Shown: positions 1 through 15,354, counted from the stretch's first letter. The stretch: DNA of 64,000 bases from Cherax quadricarinatus (GCF_038502225.1 NC_091293.1:12095562-12159561), one strand, 5' to 3'. Notes: generated from the sequence alone by a model not told the origin. Made by a program: numbers and translations.

Positions 1-1
1 A

Positions 2-1381
2 GAGGGGAAGGTACCTAGGGATTGGCGGAGAGCATGTACAGTCCCTTTATATAAAGGGAAAGGGGACAAAAGAGACTGTAAAAATTATAGAGGAATAAGC
101 TTACTGAGTATACCAGGAAAAGTGTACGGTAGGGTTATAATTGAAAGAATTAGAGGTAAGACAGAATGTAGGATTGCGGATGAGCAAGGAGGTTTCAGAG
201 TGGGTAGGGGATGTGTAGATCAAGTGTTTACATTGAAGCATATATGTGAGCAGTATTTAGATAAAGGTAGGGAAGTTTTTATTGCATTTATGGATTTAGA
301 AAAGGCATATGATAGAGTGGATAGAGGAGCAATGTGGCAGATGTTGCAAGTATATGGAATAGGTGGTAAGTTATTAAATACTGTAAAGAGTTTTTATGAG
401 GATAGTGAGGCTCAGGTTAGGGTGTGTAGAAGAGAGGGAGACTACTTCCCGGTAAAAGTAGGTCTTAGACAGGGATGTGTAATGTCACCATGGTTGTTTA
501 ATATATTTATAGATGGGGTTGTAAAGGAAGTAAATGCTAGGGTGTTCGGGAGAGGGGTGGGATTAAATTTTGGGGAATCAAATTCAAAATGGGAATTGAC
601 ACAGTTACTTTTTGCTGATGATACTGTGCTTATGGGAGATTCTAAAGAAAAATTGCAAAGGTTAGTGGATGAGTTTTGGAATGTGTGTAAAGGTAGATAG
701 TTGAAAGTGAACATAGAAAAGAGTAAGGTGATGAGGGTGTCAAATGATTTAGATAAAGAAAAATTGGATATCAAATTGGGGGGGTGGAGGATGGAAGAAG
801 TGAATGTTTTCAGATACTTGGGAGTTGACGTGTCGGCAGATGGATTTATGAAGGATGAGGTTAATCATAGAATTGATGAGGGAAAAAAGGTGAGTGGTGC
901 GTTGAGGTATATGTGGAGTCAAAAAACGTTAGCTATGGAGGCAAAGAAGGGAATGTATGAAAGTATAGTAGTACCAACACTCTTATATGGGTGTGAAGCT
1001 TGGGTGGTAAATGCAGCAGCGAGGAGACGGTTGGAGGCAGTGGAGATGTCCTGTTTAAGGGCAATGTGTGGTGTAAATATTATGCAGAAAATTTGGAGTG
1101 TGGAAATTAGGAGAAGGTGTGGAGTTAATAAAAGTATTAGTCAGAGTGCTGAAGAGGGTTTGTTGAGGTGGTTTGGTCATTTAGAGAGAATGAATCAAAG
1201 TAGAATGACATGGAAAGCATATAAATCTATAGGGGAAGGAAGGCGGGGTAGGGGTCGTCCTCGAAAGGATTGGAGAGAGGGGGTAAAGGAGGTTTTGTGG
1301 GCAAGGGGCTTGGACTTCCAGCAAGCGTGCGTGAGCGTGTTAGATAGGAGTGAATGGAGACGAATGGTACTTGGGACCTGA
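2..1381 (+). pseudogene. Non-LTR retrotransposon reverse transcriptase, 5'-cut by window edge, one nonsense codon
   Basis: The frame is open from base 2 and encodes the fingers, palm and C-terminal part of a LINE reverse transcriptase. Palm motif A reads FMDLEKAYDRV (about nt 288-320), followed by LRQGCVMSPWLFNIF and the catalytic FADDTVL (about nt 610-630). After this comes a long C-terminal region with [20 protein letters not shown], a Cys/His patch around CLRAMCG and RWFGHLERM, and a basic [12 protein letters not shown] stretch. An in-frame TAG at 698-700 sits where the related copy at 7601-8424 has Lys, so this copy is inactive. The frame resumes without a shift and ends at TGA 1379-1381. 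The clade is not assigned. The 5' part lies outside the window. Confidence 0.9.
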
Positions 1382-1714
1382 CGATCTGTTGGAGTGTGAG
1401 CAGGGTAATATTTAGTGAAGGGATTCAGGGAAACCGGTTATTTTCATATAGTCGGACTTGAGTCCTGGAAATGGGAAGTACAGTGCCTGCACTTTAAAGG
1501 AGGGGTTTGGGATATTGGCAGTTTGGAGGGATATGTTGTGTATCTTTATATGTGTATGCTTCTAGACTGTTGTATTCTGAGCACCTCTGCAAAAACAGTG
1601 ATAATGTGCGAGTGTGGTGAAAGTGTTGAATGATGATGAAAGTATTTTTGTTTTTGGGGATTTTCTTTCTTTTTTGGGTCACCCTGCCTCGGTGGGAGAC
1701 GGCCGACTTGTTGA
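1382..1714 (+). mobile_element. 3' tail of the LINE at 2-1381
   Basis: Non-coding tail that ends with the sequence GGTGGGAGACGGCCGACTTG just before a (TA)n array. The last 200 bases recur almost unchanged at 11810-12013, where they end in a run of about 42 A. This identifies the 3' boundary of the family. Confidence 0.8.
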
Positions 1715-2534
<820 letters not shown>

Positions 2535-4115
2535 CTCTCTCTATGTAAACAATCCCACAGTGTGTTCTCTCTCTATGTAAACAATCCCACAGTGTGTTCT
2601 CTCTCTATGTAAACAATCCCACAGTGTGTTCTCTCTCTATGTAAACAATCCCACAGTGTGTTCTCTCTCTATGTAAACAATCCCACAGTGTGTTCTCTCT
2701 CTATGTAAACAATCCCACAGTGTGTTCTCTCTCTATGTAAACAATCCCACAGTGTGTTCTCTCTCTATGTAAACAATCCCACAGTGTGTTCTCTCTCTAT
2801 GTAAACAATCCCACAGTGTGTTCTCTCTCTATGTAAACAATCCCACAGTGTGTTCTCTCTCTATGTAAACAATCCCACAGTGTGTTCTGTCTCTATATAA
2901 ACAATCCCACAGTGTGTTCTCTCTCTATGTAAACAATCCCACAGTGTGTTCTCTCTCTATGTAAACAATCCCACAGTGTGTTCTCTCTATATGTAAATAA
3001 TCCCACAGTGTGTTCTGTCTTTATGTAAACAATCCCACAGTGTGTTCTGTCTCTCGTCATGTAAACAATCCCACAGTGTGTTCTCTCTCTATGTAAACAA
3101 TCCCACAGTGTGTTCTGTCTCTCATCATGTAAACAATCCCACAGTGTGTTCTATCTCTCTACATGTAAACAATCCCACGGTGTGTTCTATCTCTCTACAT
3201 GTAAACAATCCACAGTGTGTTCTATCTCTCTACATGTAAACAATCCCACGGTGTGTTCTATCTCTCTACATGTAAACAATCCCACGGTGTGTTCTATCTC
3301 TCTACATATAAACAATCCCACAGTGTGTTCTATCTCTCTACATGTAAACAATCCCACGGTGTGTTCTATCTCTCTACATATAAACAATCCCACAGTGTGT
3401 TCTATCTCTCTACATGTAAACAATCCACAGTGTGTTCTATCTCTCTACATGTAAACAATCCCACGGTGTGTTCTATCTCTCTACATATAAACAATCCCAC
3501 AGTGTGTTCTATCTCTCTACATGTAAACAATCCACAGTGTGTTCTATCTCTCTACATGTAAACAATCCCACAGTGTGTTCTATCTCTCTACATGTAAACA
3601 ATCCCACGGTGTGTTCTATCTCTCTACATGTAAACAATCCCACGATGTGTTCTATCTCTCTACATATAAACAATCCCACAGTGTGTTCTATCTCTCTACA
3701 TGTAAACAATCCCAGGGTGTGTTCTATCTCTCTACATGTAAACAATCCCACGATGTGTTCTATCTCTCTACATATAAGCAATCCCACAGTGTGTTCTATC
3801 TCTCTACATGTAAACAATCCCACGGTGTGTTCTATCTCTCTACATGTAAACAATCCCACGATGTGTTCTATCTCTCTACATATAAACAATCCCACAGTGT
3901 GTTCTATCTCTCTACATGTAAACAATCCCACGGTGTGTTCTATCTCTCTCCATGTAACAATCCCACGATGTGTTCTATCTCTCTCAATGTAAACAATCCC
4001 ACAGTGTATTCTATCTCTCTCCATGTAAACAATCCCACGGTGTGTTCTATCTCTCTACATGTAAACAATCCCACGGTGTGTTCTATCTCTCTCCATGTAA
4101 ACAATCCCACAGTGT
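2535..4115. repeat. Minisatellite, 32-bp units changing to 36-bp units
   Basis: The left part (to about 3050) repeats a 32-base unit whose constant core is GTAAACAATCCCACAGTGTG. From about 3130 the unit becomes 36 bases through TATCTCTCTACATG in place of the shorter CTCTCTATG, with a few units one base shorter (AATCCACAG). Because 36 is divisible by three, the right part gives long open frames on both strands (VNNPTVCSISLH repeats), while the 32-base part does not. I read these as repeat artefacts. The array resumes at 5460 beyond an inserted Penelope-like element. Confidence 0.97.
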
Positions 4116-4276
4116 GGAAATAAATGGTATAAAATACCGACACAATAGAAATGTAAACACATATGCAGTATAATGTGATCCTTTATTGACAACGTTTCGC
4201 CCACATAGTGGGCTTTTTCAAGTCACAAACAGATCTACCTGGGGTGGAAGGTACGCGAGTATTTATAGTCAGGTTC

Positions 4277-4425
4277 AGAATGCTGAGGTCAGGTGAAGAA
4301 TGCTGCATCTGATGATGTACCGAGTGGGGTTATAGAGTCTAAAATCTTGGGTAGCTTGGAAGGGAGATTGGATAAGTTTGTGAGCAGACCTTCTGCAGTG
4401 TTCTTCCATTCCTATGTTCTTATGT
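4277..4425 (+). mobile_element. Short 3' end of a CR1-like LINE
   Basis: The plus strand encodes a LINE C-terminal tail with EGRLDKFVSRPSAVF, comparable with KNRLDKYMSG and KNRLDKYLSG in the larger copies in this window. It ends in TTCCTATGTTCTTATG, resembling the octamer repeats at CR1 3' ends. It lies inside the Penelope-like element between its left arm and its coding part. Confidence 0.6.
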
Positions 4426-5396
4426 AGGATAGCGATGAAGAAGTTTCTTCGCAAGTGGTTCAGCTATGTTATAGAAGCCATTATTCTGGTTGAAGTTGTC
4501 GGATATAGAAATAAGTGATGATTCCAGGATTCTTCGGTATCGAGTGTTGTCTTCTATGGCGATAAGACTTGAGTTTCTGTAGTTTATCAAGTGCTTGTGT
4601 GAATTACGGTGTTGTACGCAGGCATTCCTTGTATCGTCAGACCTGCTTGCGCATTGGTGTTCTGAAATACGTGTTTGGAGGTCCCTTGATGTTTCGCCCA
4701 CGTATAATTTGTTGCAGTCATTACAAGGGATTATGTATATCTCTGCAGAGGGTGGAAGCTTGTCCTGTCTATCACTGGTAATGTCCTTGATGGTAGTGGT
4801 TGTGGAGGTAGATTCTTGGAATGAGGAATTAGAAAAGATGTTGGAAACGTGTTTGGCAATGGAGTTGGTGGGGAGGACTATGTATCTCTTCTCGGCAGTG
4901 TCTTCTCTGGGTGTGTTGAAGATGTTTAATGCCCGCCGTCTGCAGTCTCTGATGAAGTGACGAGGATAGTGGAGTTTAGAAAATACTTGTTCAATTATAG
5001 TGCATTCTTCCTCAAGAAACTCATTGCTGCAGATTCTGAGTGCACGCAGGAAGAAGCCTATAATTACACAACGTTTAGTTTTGGTGTCGTGGTGAGAGTA
5101 GAAGTGGAGAAGATCGTTTTGGTTGGTAGGTTTTCGATAGACTTTAAAACGAAGTTCGTGGTCAGCTTTGCAGAGAAGAACATCAAGGAAAGGAAAAGTG
5201 TTGTCGACTTCTTATTCAAGTGTGAACTGGATTGAGGGCTCGACCTGTTGAGCTTGTCTTGGAGAGCTTGAACGTTGAAGCGTCTAGGAGTTATGAAGAG
5301 AAAGTCGTCAACATAAAGGAGCCAGGTGAACCTGACTATAAATACTCGCGTACCTTCCACCCCAGGTAGATCTGTTTGTGACTTAAAAAAGCCCAC
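4420..5396 (-). pseudogene. Penelope-like reverse transcriptase/GIY-YIG endonuclease, 5' truncated, frameshifted
   Basis: Read on the minus strand, the RT starts inside the terminal arm with LLYVDDFLFITPRR, the catalytic palm motif. A frameshift at about 5205-5245 and a TAA at about 5216-5218 follow. A long open frame then runs from about 5205 to 4420: FPFLDVLLCKADHELRFKVYRKPT, FYSHHDTKTKR, FFLRALRICS, and finally the endonuclease EIYIIPCNDCNKLYVGETSRDL, the GIY-YIG signature in its Penelope form (IYII and LYVGET). This element class uses the RT plus GIY-YIG nuclease to retrotranspose. The N-terminal half of the RT is absent, so the copy cannot be autonomous. Confidence 0.85.
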
Positions 5397-5459
5397 TGTG
5401 TGGGCGAAACGTTGTCAATAAAGGATCACATTATACTGCATATATGTTTATATTTCCAG

Positions 5460-5525
5460 TCCCACAGTGTGTTCTGTCTCTCTTTAAGTAAACAATCCCA
5501 CAGTGTGTTCTGTCTCTCTCTCATT
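5460..5525. repeat. Continuation of the 32/36-bp minisatellite
   Basis: Two further units with the CCCACAGTGTGTTCTGTCTC core lie just right of the Penelope-like element. They show that the element split a formerly continuous array. Confidence 0.85.
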
Positions 5526-5892
5526 CCAAGGTTTCCTCTTCTCACATATGCGATGTCCACCACTTTTCGAAGCAGTGTCCATACATTGTTCCCTGCCTTC
5601 CATTCTCTTGCATAAATTACGCTATTAGCTTTTGTTTCTACTCGACAGGCAGCTATGGGTAAGTCTGACATGCAATAGCAAGACCTCCTGGTAGCTCTGA
5701 TCAAGTTTTACATACATTAGCAAGACCACCAGGTAGCTCTGGTCAAGTTTTGCATACGTTAGCAAGAACTCGCGAGACACCAGCCCTTCACTTTTCACGA
5801 TGACTGGAACCTTCACCTAAACAACTCACCTGATCCACTTTCAGCTAATTTTGTTTAAGAAGTTCCATGTCACCTGTGTGCAGAATGCAAAT
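5526..5892. other. No gene seen; 42-bp imperfect triplication
   Basis: Non-coding. Between about 5665 and 5775 the motif AGCAAGACC/AGCAAGAAC followed by GGTAGCTCTG-like sequence recurs three times at 42-base spacing. No protein is recognisable. Confidence 0.6.
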
Positions 5893-6581
<689 letters not shown>

Positions 6582-7201
6582 TTATAATGAATCTAATTTA
6601 TATAAACCAAAGGAAATATTCATATTATTTTCAAAACTGTTTTTTATGAAACAAGATTCAATTATATTCCTGTCGACCATGAACTTGCTTGATACAACTT
6701 TCTCAACTTTTTGAAAATCAATTGGATGGTTAAAATCTCTTACATGAATAAATAGAGCATTGGAATCTTGTCCAGTTCTAATGCTATATTTACGTTGTTT
6801 TAATCTTATTTCGAGATTTCTACCAGTTTGACCGTAATAAACTTTATCGCAAATTTTACAAAGAATCTTACAGACACATCTGTCATCATTTTGGGGGGAA
6901 TTCTTTATCAAAAGTTTTTTTTTTTTACTGTATCAAGATTTTTAAATACAACTTTGATGTTAAAAGTCTTAAGGAGATGAGGCATATCAACCAAGTTTTC
7001 ATGGTAAGGGAGAACCAACATATTTTTAGTTGAATAAGGCTGGTTGCCCCTCTTTGGATTGCAAAAAAGTATTTCTTGCAATTTAAAAGATTTATCATTT
7101 ACGTTTCTTGGGTATTTCAGATCATTAGCTATTTCATAAATTTTGGATATTTCTTCATCTATGAACTCTGGACTACAAATACGTAAAGTTCTCAAAAACA
7201 T
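6582..7201 (-). pseudogene. Penelope-like element C-terminal region with GIY-YIG endonuclease, frameshifted
   Basis: Two minus-strand frames join into one Penelope C-terminus. The upstream piece (7201-6908) carries FLRTLRICSPEFIDEEISKI and KNMLVLPYHENLVDM. The downstream piece (6911-6582) carries LIKNSPQNDD, then the endonuclease VCKILCKICDKVYYGQTGR, HVRDFNHPID and RNIIESCFIKN. They meet in a run of about 12 A (minus strand; T run at 6915-6926), the probable site of a slippage frameshift. A second copy of the family is at 19800-20411, in plus orientation. Confidence 0.85.
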
Positions 7202-7224
7202 TGATGAGAAAACAGACAGTTTAA

Positions 7225-7600
<376 letters not shown>

Positions 7601-8424
7601 TGGAGTTAAAAGATAAAGAATCACACATAAAGTCGGAGTTGTCACAGTTGCTCTTTGCTGATGACACTGTGCTCTTGGGAGATTCTGAAGAGAAGTTGCA
7701 GAGATCGGTGGATGAATTTGGTAGGGTGTGCAAAAGAAGAAAATTGAAAGTGAATACAGGAAAGAGTAAGGTTATGAGGATAACAAAAAGATTAGGTGAT
7801 GAAAGATTGGATATCAGATTGGAGGGAGAGAGTATGGAGGAGGTGAATGTATTCAGATATTTGGGAGTGGACGTGTCAGCGGATGGGTCTATGAAAGATG
7901 AGGTGAATCATAGAATTGATGAGGGGAAAAGGGTGAGAGGTGTACTTAGGAGTCTGTGGAGACAAAGAACTTTGTCCTTGGAGGCAAAGAGGGGAATGTA
8001 TGAGAGTATAGTTTTACCAACGCTCTTATATGGGTGTGAAGCATGGGTGATGAATGTTGCAGCGAGGAGAAGGCTGGAGGCAGCAGAGATGTCATGTCTG
8101 AGAGCAATGTGTGGTGTGAATATAATGCAGAGAATTCGTAGTTTGGAAGTTAGGAGGAGGTGCGGGATTACCAAAACTGTTGTCCAGAGGGCTGAGGAAG
8201 GGTTGTTGAGGTGGTTCGGACATGTGGAGAGAATGGAGCGAAACAGAATAACTTCAAGAGTGTATCAGTCTGTAGTGGAAGGAAGACGGGGTAGGGGTCG
8301 GCCTAGGAAAGGTTGGAGGGAGGGGGTAAAGGAGTTTTTGTGTGCGAGGGGCTTGGACTTCCAGCAGGCATGCGTGAGCGTGTTTGATAGGAGTGAATGG
8401 AGACAAATGGTTTTTAGTACTTGA
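7601..8424 (+). pseudogene. Non-LTR retrotransposon RT C-terminal half, 5' truncated in a (TA)n array
   Basis: Same family as 2-1381. It begins directly after (TA)n, upstream of the catalytic [12 protein letters not shown] (about nt 7650-7680), and continues without interruption through [46 protein letters not shown] and [12 protein letters not shown] to the TGA at 8422-8424. It lacks the fingers and motif A, so it is a 5'-truncated insertion. It is less damaged than the copy at the window start, having no nonsense codon in the shared part. The frame is also open backwards through the (TA)n, which is not real coding sequence. Confidence 0.9.
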
Positions 8425-9219
<795 letters not shown>

Positions 9220-9229
9220 ATACATATAT

Positions 9230-11469
9230 ATCCAACCAGGGACACCATAGCCATCAACAACAACCCTGAGGAAGACCCAATCACTAAACAATTAATTTTG
9301 CCAGAATCAGAAGTCTATAAGGCGATTGTGTCATTCCCTGCAGGATCTGCAGGAGGTTACACTGGAATTCGACCTCAGCACCTCAAAGAGATTGTAAATC
9401 CAGTACTCGGCGCATCTGCAGCAATTCTTCTCACCGAGTTAACAACTTTCGTCAACAACTGCCTGTCTGGGCGAATCCAAGAAGAAAATTAAACCTTTCT
9501 TTTTTGGAGCCTCACTATGTACTTTGAAGAAGAAATATGGGGGAATCAGATCCATTGCTGTTGGTAACACTCTTCGCCGTCTCGTTGCCAAACCAGCAGT
9601 AAGAAACATTCGTCTAGAAGCTGCCAGTTTACTCCAGCCACACCAACTGGGCTTTGGGGTCTCCCAAGGCAGTGAAGCCACAGCCCATGCTGCAAGGGCC
9701 TACATCAGGGACCTACCAGAAGACAAGACAGTAGTCAAACTTGATTTTAGAAATGCCTTTAATATGGTGAAGAGAGATGTAGTCTTGCCAGCTGTTCGGG
9801 ATCGGTTCCCCAGCCTTTTTCCCTTCATTTCAGCCGACTACAGCAAACCCTCAATTCTTTTGTTTGAAGAACATGAAGTTCTCTCATCAGAGGGTGTTCA
9901 GCAGGGTGACCCACTCGCTCCACTTCTTTTCTGCTTGGCAGTAAGAGAACTAACGTCCAGCCTACGCAGCGAGCTCAACATCTGGTACCTGGATGATGGC
10001 ACTCTGGCAGGTACTGAAAAGTCCCTGTTAGAGGACCTACAACTGATGAAAATACAGGGAGAAGACTTGGGACTCATCCTCGATCCCTCCAGGTGTGAAA
10101 TCATCACAGCGAACCAGGGAATAATCAATGCCGTGCGAAGAATCCTCCCAGAAGTCTCTACTACCACTCAGTCCAACAGTACCCTCTTGGGAGCACCGCT
10201 GGGTCACCAGGCCATCGACACTGTCCTCAAGGACAAATTGAATGACCTGATGAAAATGGAGGAGAGAATAAGCGATCTTGATGCCCATGATTCTCTGTAT
10301 CTCCTCACAAGGTGTTTTACTATGCCAAGACTCACTTCCTGAGGTGTGCACCCACTTTTGACAACCCAACACTCGACGAATATGACGCACACCTGAGATC
10401 AACCTTTAAGAAGGAACTGAACCTGTCACTAAAGGATCAGCAATGGGATCAGACAACCCTCCCAGTGTGACTGAGAGGTATAGGGGTGCGCAAAGCAACC
10501 CTTGTTACTTTACCTGCTTTTCTGTCTTCGTGTTTGGCTTCCAGTGCATTAGTTAAGAAGATTGTCCTCGAACGCTTGAGAGACGTGGTAGGAGGTCAAG
10601 ACTCCAGGTTTACTGAAGCAGCGATTCGGTGGGACACCATTGCAGACTACTCAGTAGACCAGCTCCTCCCGAAGAACACAAACAGTCCCATTGGGACAAA
10701 CCGATCATGGAAAAAGTCGCCAACACAATGCTCACCAATAATTCAGGAAAGGACAAAGCTCGTCTCCTGGCAGTGAAGGCACCACACTCAGGAGATTTCC
10801 TTTTAGCTGTTCCCAATTCCTCCCTGGGCACTCGACTCGACAGGCCATTCGGACTGGTGTTGTTCTTCGCCTAACCGCCACCATCCTCACCGAACATACG
10901 TGTATTTGTGGCAGGGCGACGGCTGATCAATTCGGACTTCATTGTCTCGTGTGTCACACAGCAGAAGGGAAGTATGCCAGACATGAGGAGGTCAGTGACA
11001 TCATATAGAGAAGCCTCGCTACAGCCCGTTGCCCAATTCAACGGGAACCCCAAGTGCAAAGGTCTGACAGAAGTCAAAAGCGTCTATGCTACCCTTGAAG
11101 GATGGAAAGCAGATTGCCTGGGACTACACCTGTGCCGCCACATTGGCAGACACCTGCTTGCCATACTCCGAAGCTGAAGGGGGTGGAGCTGCCAGACACA
11201 GGGAGACCCAGAAGATCTGCAAATATGAAGACCTTCCCCCTTGTTATAACTTCATCCCAATAGGGTCGGAGACCCTTGGAGCATGGGGCAAGTGTGCTCT
11301 AAAGTTCCTCAAAGAGCTGAGTGAAAAGCTCGTCATAGAAACCAAGGACCACAAGGCGACCATCTTCCTGTTTCAGAGACGCAGTGTTGCTATCCAGAGA
11401 GGAAATGCCTGCAGCATTCTTGTCATGCGGCCCAGCACTGGAGAGCTGGACGAAGTATTCGAGATGTAG
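9230..11469 (+). pseudogene. Non-LTR retrotransposon RT of a YLDD-type family, multiply frameshifted
   Basis: Pieces in order: an N-terminal stretch with [17 protein letters not shown]; a frameshift near 9481-9490; then FFFGASLCTLKKKYGGIRSI, QLGFGVSQGSEA, palm motif A VKLDFRNAFNMVKRD, EGVQQGDPLAPLLFC and catalytic WYLDDGTLAG (about nt 9980-10010). After another frameshift near 10320-10340 the frame continues as YYAKTHFLRCAPTFDNPTL with a TGA at about 10468-10470. The C-terminal part is WDYTCAATLADTCLPYSEA, FIPIGSETLGAWGK and GNACSILVMRP, ending at TAG 11467-11469. A 3' fragment of the same family is on the minus strand at 26330-26705. The clade is not assigned. Confidence 0.88.
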
Positions 11470-11544
11470 CTCTGAGTTGTTATCTAGGTTATTTACTTTC
11501 TTTTGTATTTTTTGTGAATGTTTAGTGAATGTATTTTGTCTTTA

Positions 11545-11550
11545 AATAAA
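11545..11550 (+). promoter_or_regulatory. Polyadenylation signal AATAAA in the LINE 3' end
   Basis: AATAAA lies 75 bases after the stop codon of the YLDD-type LINE, in T-rich 3' sequence. Confidence 0.5.
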
Positions 11551-11579
11551 GTATTTATCATATATACGGGGTGATAGGA

Positions 11580-11809
<230 letters not shown>

Positions 11810-12013
11810 GGGATATTGGCAGTTTGGAGGGATATGTTGTGTATCTTTATATGTGTATGCTTCTAGACTGTTGTATTCTGAGCACCTCTGCAAAAACAGT
11901 GATAATGTGCGAGTGTGGTGAAAGTGTTGAATGATGATGAAAGTATTTTCTTTTTGGGGATTTTCTTTCTTTTTTGGGTCACCCTGCCTCGGTGGGAGAC
12001 GGCCGACTTGTTG

Positions 12014-12055
<42 letters not shown>
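11810..12055 (+). mobile_element. Extremely 5'-truncated LINE tail with poly(A)
   Basis: Bases 11810-12013 repeat the last 200 bases of the tail at 1508-1713 with few changes, followed by about 42 A. It is a dead-on-arrival insertion of the family seen at 2-1714 and shows that this family ends in poly(A). Confidence 0.85.
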
Positions 12056-12773
<718 letters not shown>

Positions 12774-13089
12774 TGAATTCTCCTCAAATACTCGATAGGT
12801 TACAACAAGCTAACACCTATACACTAAACTAACACAGCAGCTAACTCACACACGCACTAACAACGTAAAAGAAGAAAAGAATTTAGAACACGGAGCAAAA
12901 GTGAGAACTGAGCTGCAAGGGAAGGGAAGGTATTATAGATAATTCCAGTAATCGCGGTAGTGACTGCTGTGTTGGTAATGTTTCCAGGATGACGATTCAA
13001 GACGTCAGTTTGGCCAGGATGGAAAGTGCAAGAAACCTTTGATTTTTAGTCCGGTTTTCAGTTGCTTTCTACAGCATTTTTTTCTTGCT
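12774..13089. other. No gene seen
   Basis: Non-coding sequence without a recognisable protein or repeat unit. CCAGTAATCGCGGTAGTGAC and the following bases look like dispersed repeat sequence, but I cannot assign a family. Confidence 0.4.
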
Positions 13090-13760
13090 TTTTACACAGG
13101 GTTTCACAAAGTTAGGTTAGGATCTCTAGCTTTATTGACAAGCTATGTACAGGTTAAGGATTCCTAACTTTATTGATAAGCTAAAAGCTGTTACCTACAT
13201 CAGCTCATTTGAAAGCATTTTTATTGTTATGAAACATACAAGTAGGGAACAGGATGAAGTTGGAGCCATCTGTGGGCCAGCATTTTCATTTGATCAACTG
13301 ACTTTATCTCGTTGACATCATAATGCTGTTCGAATGTGTTCCATACTCGAGTTATCCTGGGGATAAATGATCTCAGATGAAGTGATATTCTGGAGAAGGG
13401 TACAGCCAGAGTGAAGTTGCTGCTTTCTGCCCGTCTTGTGGTACAGAAGCTTGCTTCTTGCTGTCCAAGTGTGGTACTTTGACAATATTGGCCTTGTACA
13501 TAACAGTAAGGCCACCCACATCCCTCCTATGTTGAAGGCTCTGCTGAAATGACAGATCTATCCAGGATGGGTCCAGGCGAGAGATGAGACGTCTTGCTCT
13601 GTTCTTTACTCTCTCAAGCAATCGCAGGTGAGGGGGGGGAGGGGCAGGCAAATCAAGAAAGTGGAGCATACTCAAAGTGTGAGCGTACTTGTGCCTCATA
13701 CAGACACTTGCAACCCCTACTGTCAAGCTGATGCGAGATACGGCGAAGTGTTGTAAGCTT
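13090..13760 (-). pseudogene. LINE 3' fragment, tandem copy 1
   Basis: Minus-strand translation gives MRHKYAHTLSMLHFLDLPAP, ERVKNRARRLISRLDPSW and QQSLQHRRDVGGLTVMYKA, a LINE C-terminal region. The same region recurs at 14035-14730 with only scattered differences. The copy is truncated at its 5' side at about 13770, where a (CT)n tract begins. Confidence 0.8.
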
Positions 13761-13784
13761 ACTGGCTGCCTGGCTGTCTCTCTC

Positions 13785-14030
<246 letters not shown>

Positions 14031-14034
14031 GGTT

Positions 14035-15265
14035 TTGACAAGGTTAGGTCAAGGATCTCTAGCTGTATTGACAAGCTATTTACAAGTTAAGGATTTTTAA
14101 CTTATTGACAAGCTAAGAGCTGTTACCTACATCAGATCATTTGAAAGCATTTTTTTATTGTTATGAAACATACAAGTAGGGAACAGGATGAAGTTGGAGC
14201 CATCTGTGAGCCAGCACTTTCATTTGATGAACTGACTTTATCTCGTTGACATCATAATGCTGTGCGAATGTGTTCCATACTCGAGTCATCCTGACGGTAA
14301 ATCTCAGATGGCTGTACCTTCTGAAGAAGAGTACAGTCACAGTGAAGCTGCTGCTTTCTGCCCGTCTTGTGGTATAGAAGCTTGCTTTTTGCTGTCCTCG
14401 AAGTGGAGCCAAGTGTGGTACTTTGACAGTGTTGGCCTTTTACGTAACAGTAAGGCCACCCACATCCCTCCTGTGTTGAAGGCTCTGTTGAAATAACAGA
14501 TCTATCCAGGATGGGTCCAGGCGAGAGATGAGACGTCTTGTTCTGTTCTCTATTCTGTCAAGCAGTCGCAGATGAGAAGAGGGAGGGGGGAGAGGGGCAG
14601 GCAAACCAAGAAAGTGGAGCATACTCAAGGTGTGAGCGTACTTGTGCCTCATACAGAATCTTGCAACCCCTACTGTCAAGCAGATACGAAATACGGCGAA
14701 ATGCTATAAGCTTCCTGGCTTCCTTGTTTGCAAGATTTTCAACATGGTTCTTCATGGTCAGTTTGGAGTCGAATTTCACCCCAAGGATATCAACTTCTTC
14801 CCCAGGTACCATCACCCTCCCATTCGTATTCACTAGTGCACCGTCATTACCATCATGGTGCCTAGAGACCATCATCATTTGTGTTTTCTCAGGTGCAAAT
14901 GTTACTCGCCATCGGTTTCCCCAAGCTGATATAACTCATAGCTGATGATTGATGTAGCTTAGAGCAGCTGGCATTTCTTCTCTTGGATAAGTGAATGTCA
15001 GAGTACAGTCGTCTGCATATGCATGTGATTCTGGGATGAGATGAAGAAGGTCGTTGAAGTAGACATGCCATAACAATGGTTCCAGCATACTTCCTTGTGG
15101 AACACTTGCCCCAATAAGATGTCTTGCTGATTCTGTTCCATTGAGAACTACACTTAGAGATCTGCCACGAAGGTAATCACTGAGGAGATATAGCGCAGAG
15201 CCTGCAATTCCCAGTGCTTGCAGTTTTGCCAAGAGGCCCTGGTGCCACACTCAGTCGAAAGCACT
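14035..15265 (-). pseudogene. LINE RT and C-terminal region, tandem copy 2, 5' truncated at (CT)n
   Basis: On the minus strand, from right to left: AFD then a TGA then VWHQGLLAKLQALGI (end of palm motif A), SDYLRGRSLSVVLNG, ASVPQGSMLEPLLWHVYFN, catalytic HAYADDCTLTF (about nt 15000-15030), VDILGVKFDSKLTMKNHV, EARKLIAFRRISYLLDSRG and SHLEYAPLSWFACP. The C-terminal part matches the copy at 13090-13760. A stop in motif A and a missing 5' half make it a dead element. The clade is not assigned. Confidence 0.85.

Positions 15266-15266
<1 letters not shown>

Positions 15267-15328
<62 letters not shown>
15267..15328. repeat. (CT)n microsatellite
   Basis: About 60 bases of CT that abut the 5' truncation point of LINE copy 2, mirroring the (CT)n at copy 1. 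Confidence 0.95.
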
Positions 15329-15336
<8 letters not shown>

Positions 15337-15354
15337 CACTGTCTTTCGCGTTAG

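Larger units (their letters stand above)
4150..5452 (-). mobile_element. Penelope-like element with inverted terminal arms, inserted in the minisatellite
   Basis: Inverted arms lie at about 4150-4276 and 5328-5452. They share the stretches ATAATGTGATCCTTTATTGA, the GCGAAACG box next to a GCCCAC/GTGGGC hairpin, and GGTGGAAGGTACGCGAGTAT. Between them is a minus-strand reading frame of Penelope type. The element interrupts the 32/36-bp minisatellite: repeat units stop at about 4115 and resume at 5460. Terminal repeats flanking a truncated body are typical of Penelope-like elements. Confidence 0.8.

Noticed and set aside
10629..11177. Several short open frames between 10.5 and 11.2 kb as separate small genes
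   Set aside because: They are alternative-frame pieces of one frameshifted LINE C-terminal region, as shown by continuity with the conserved C-terminus ending at 11469.
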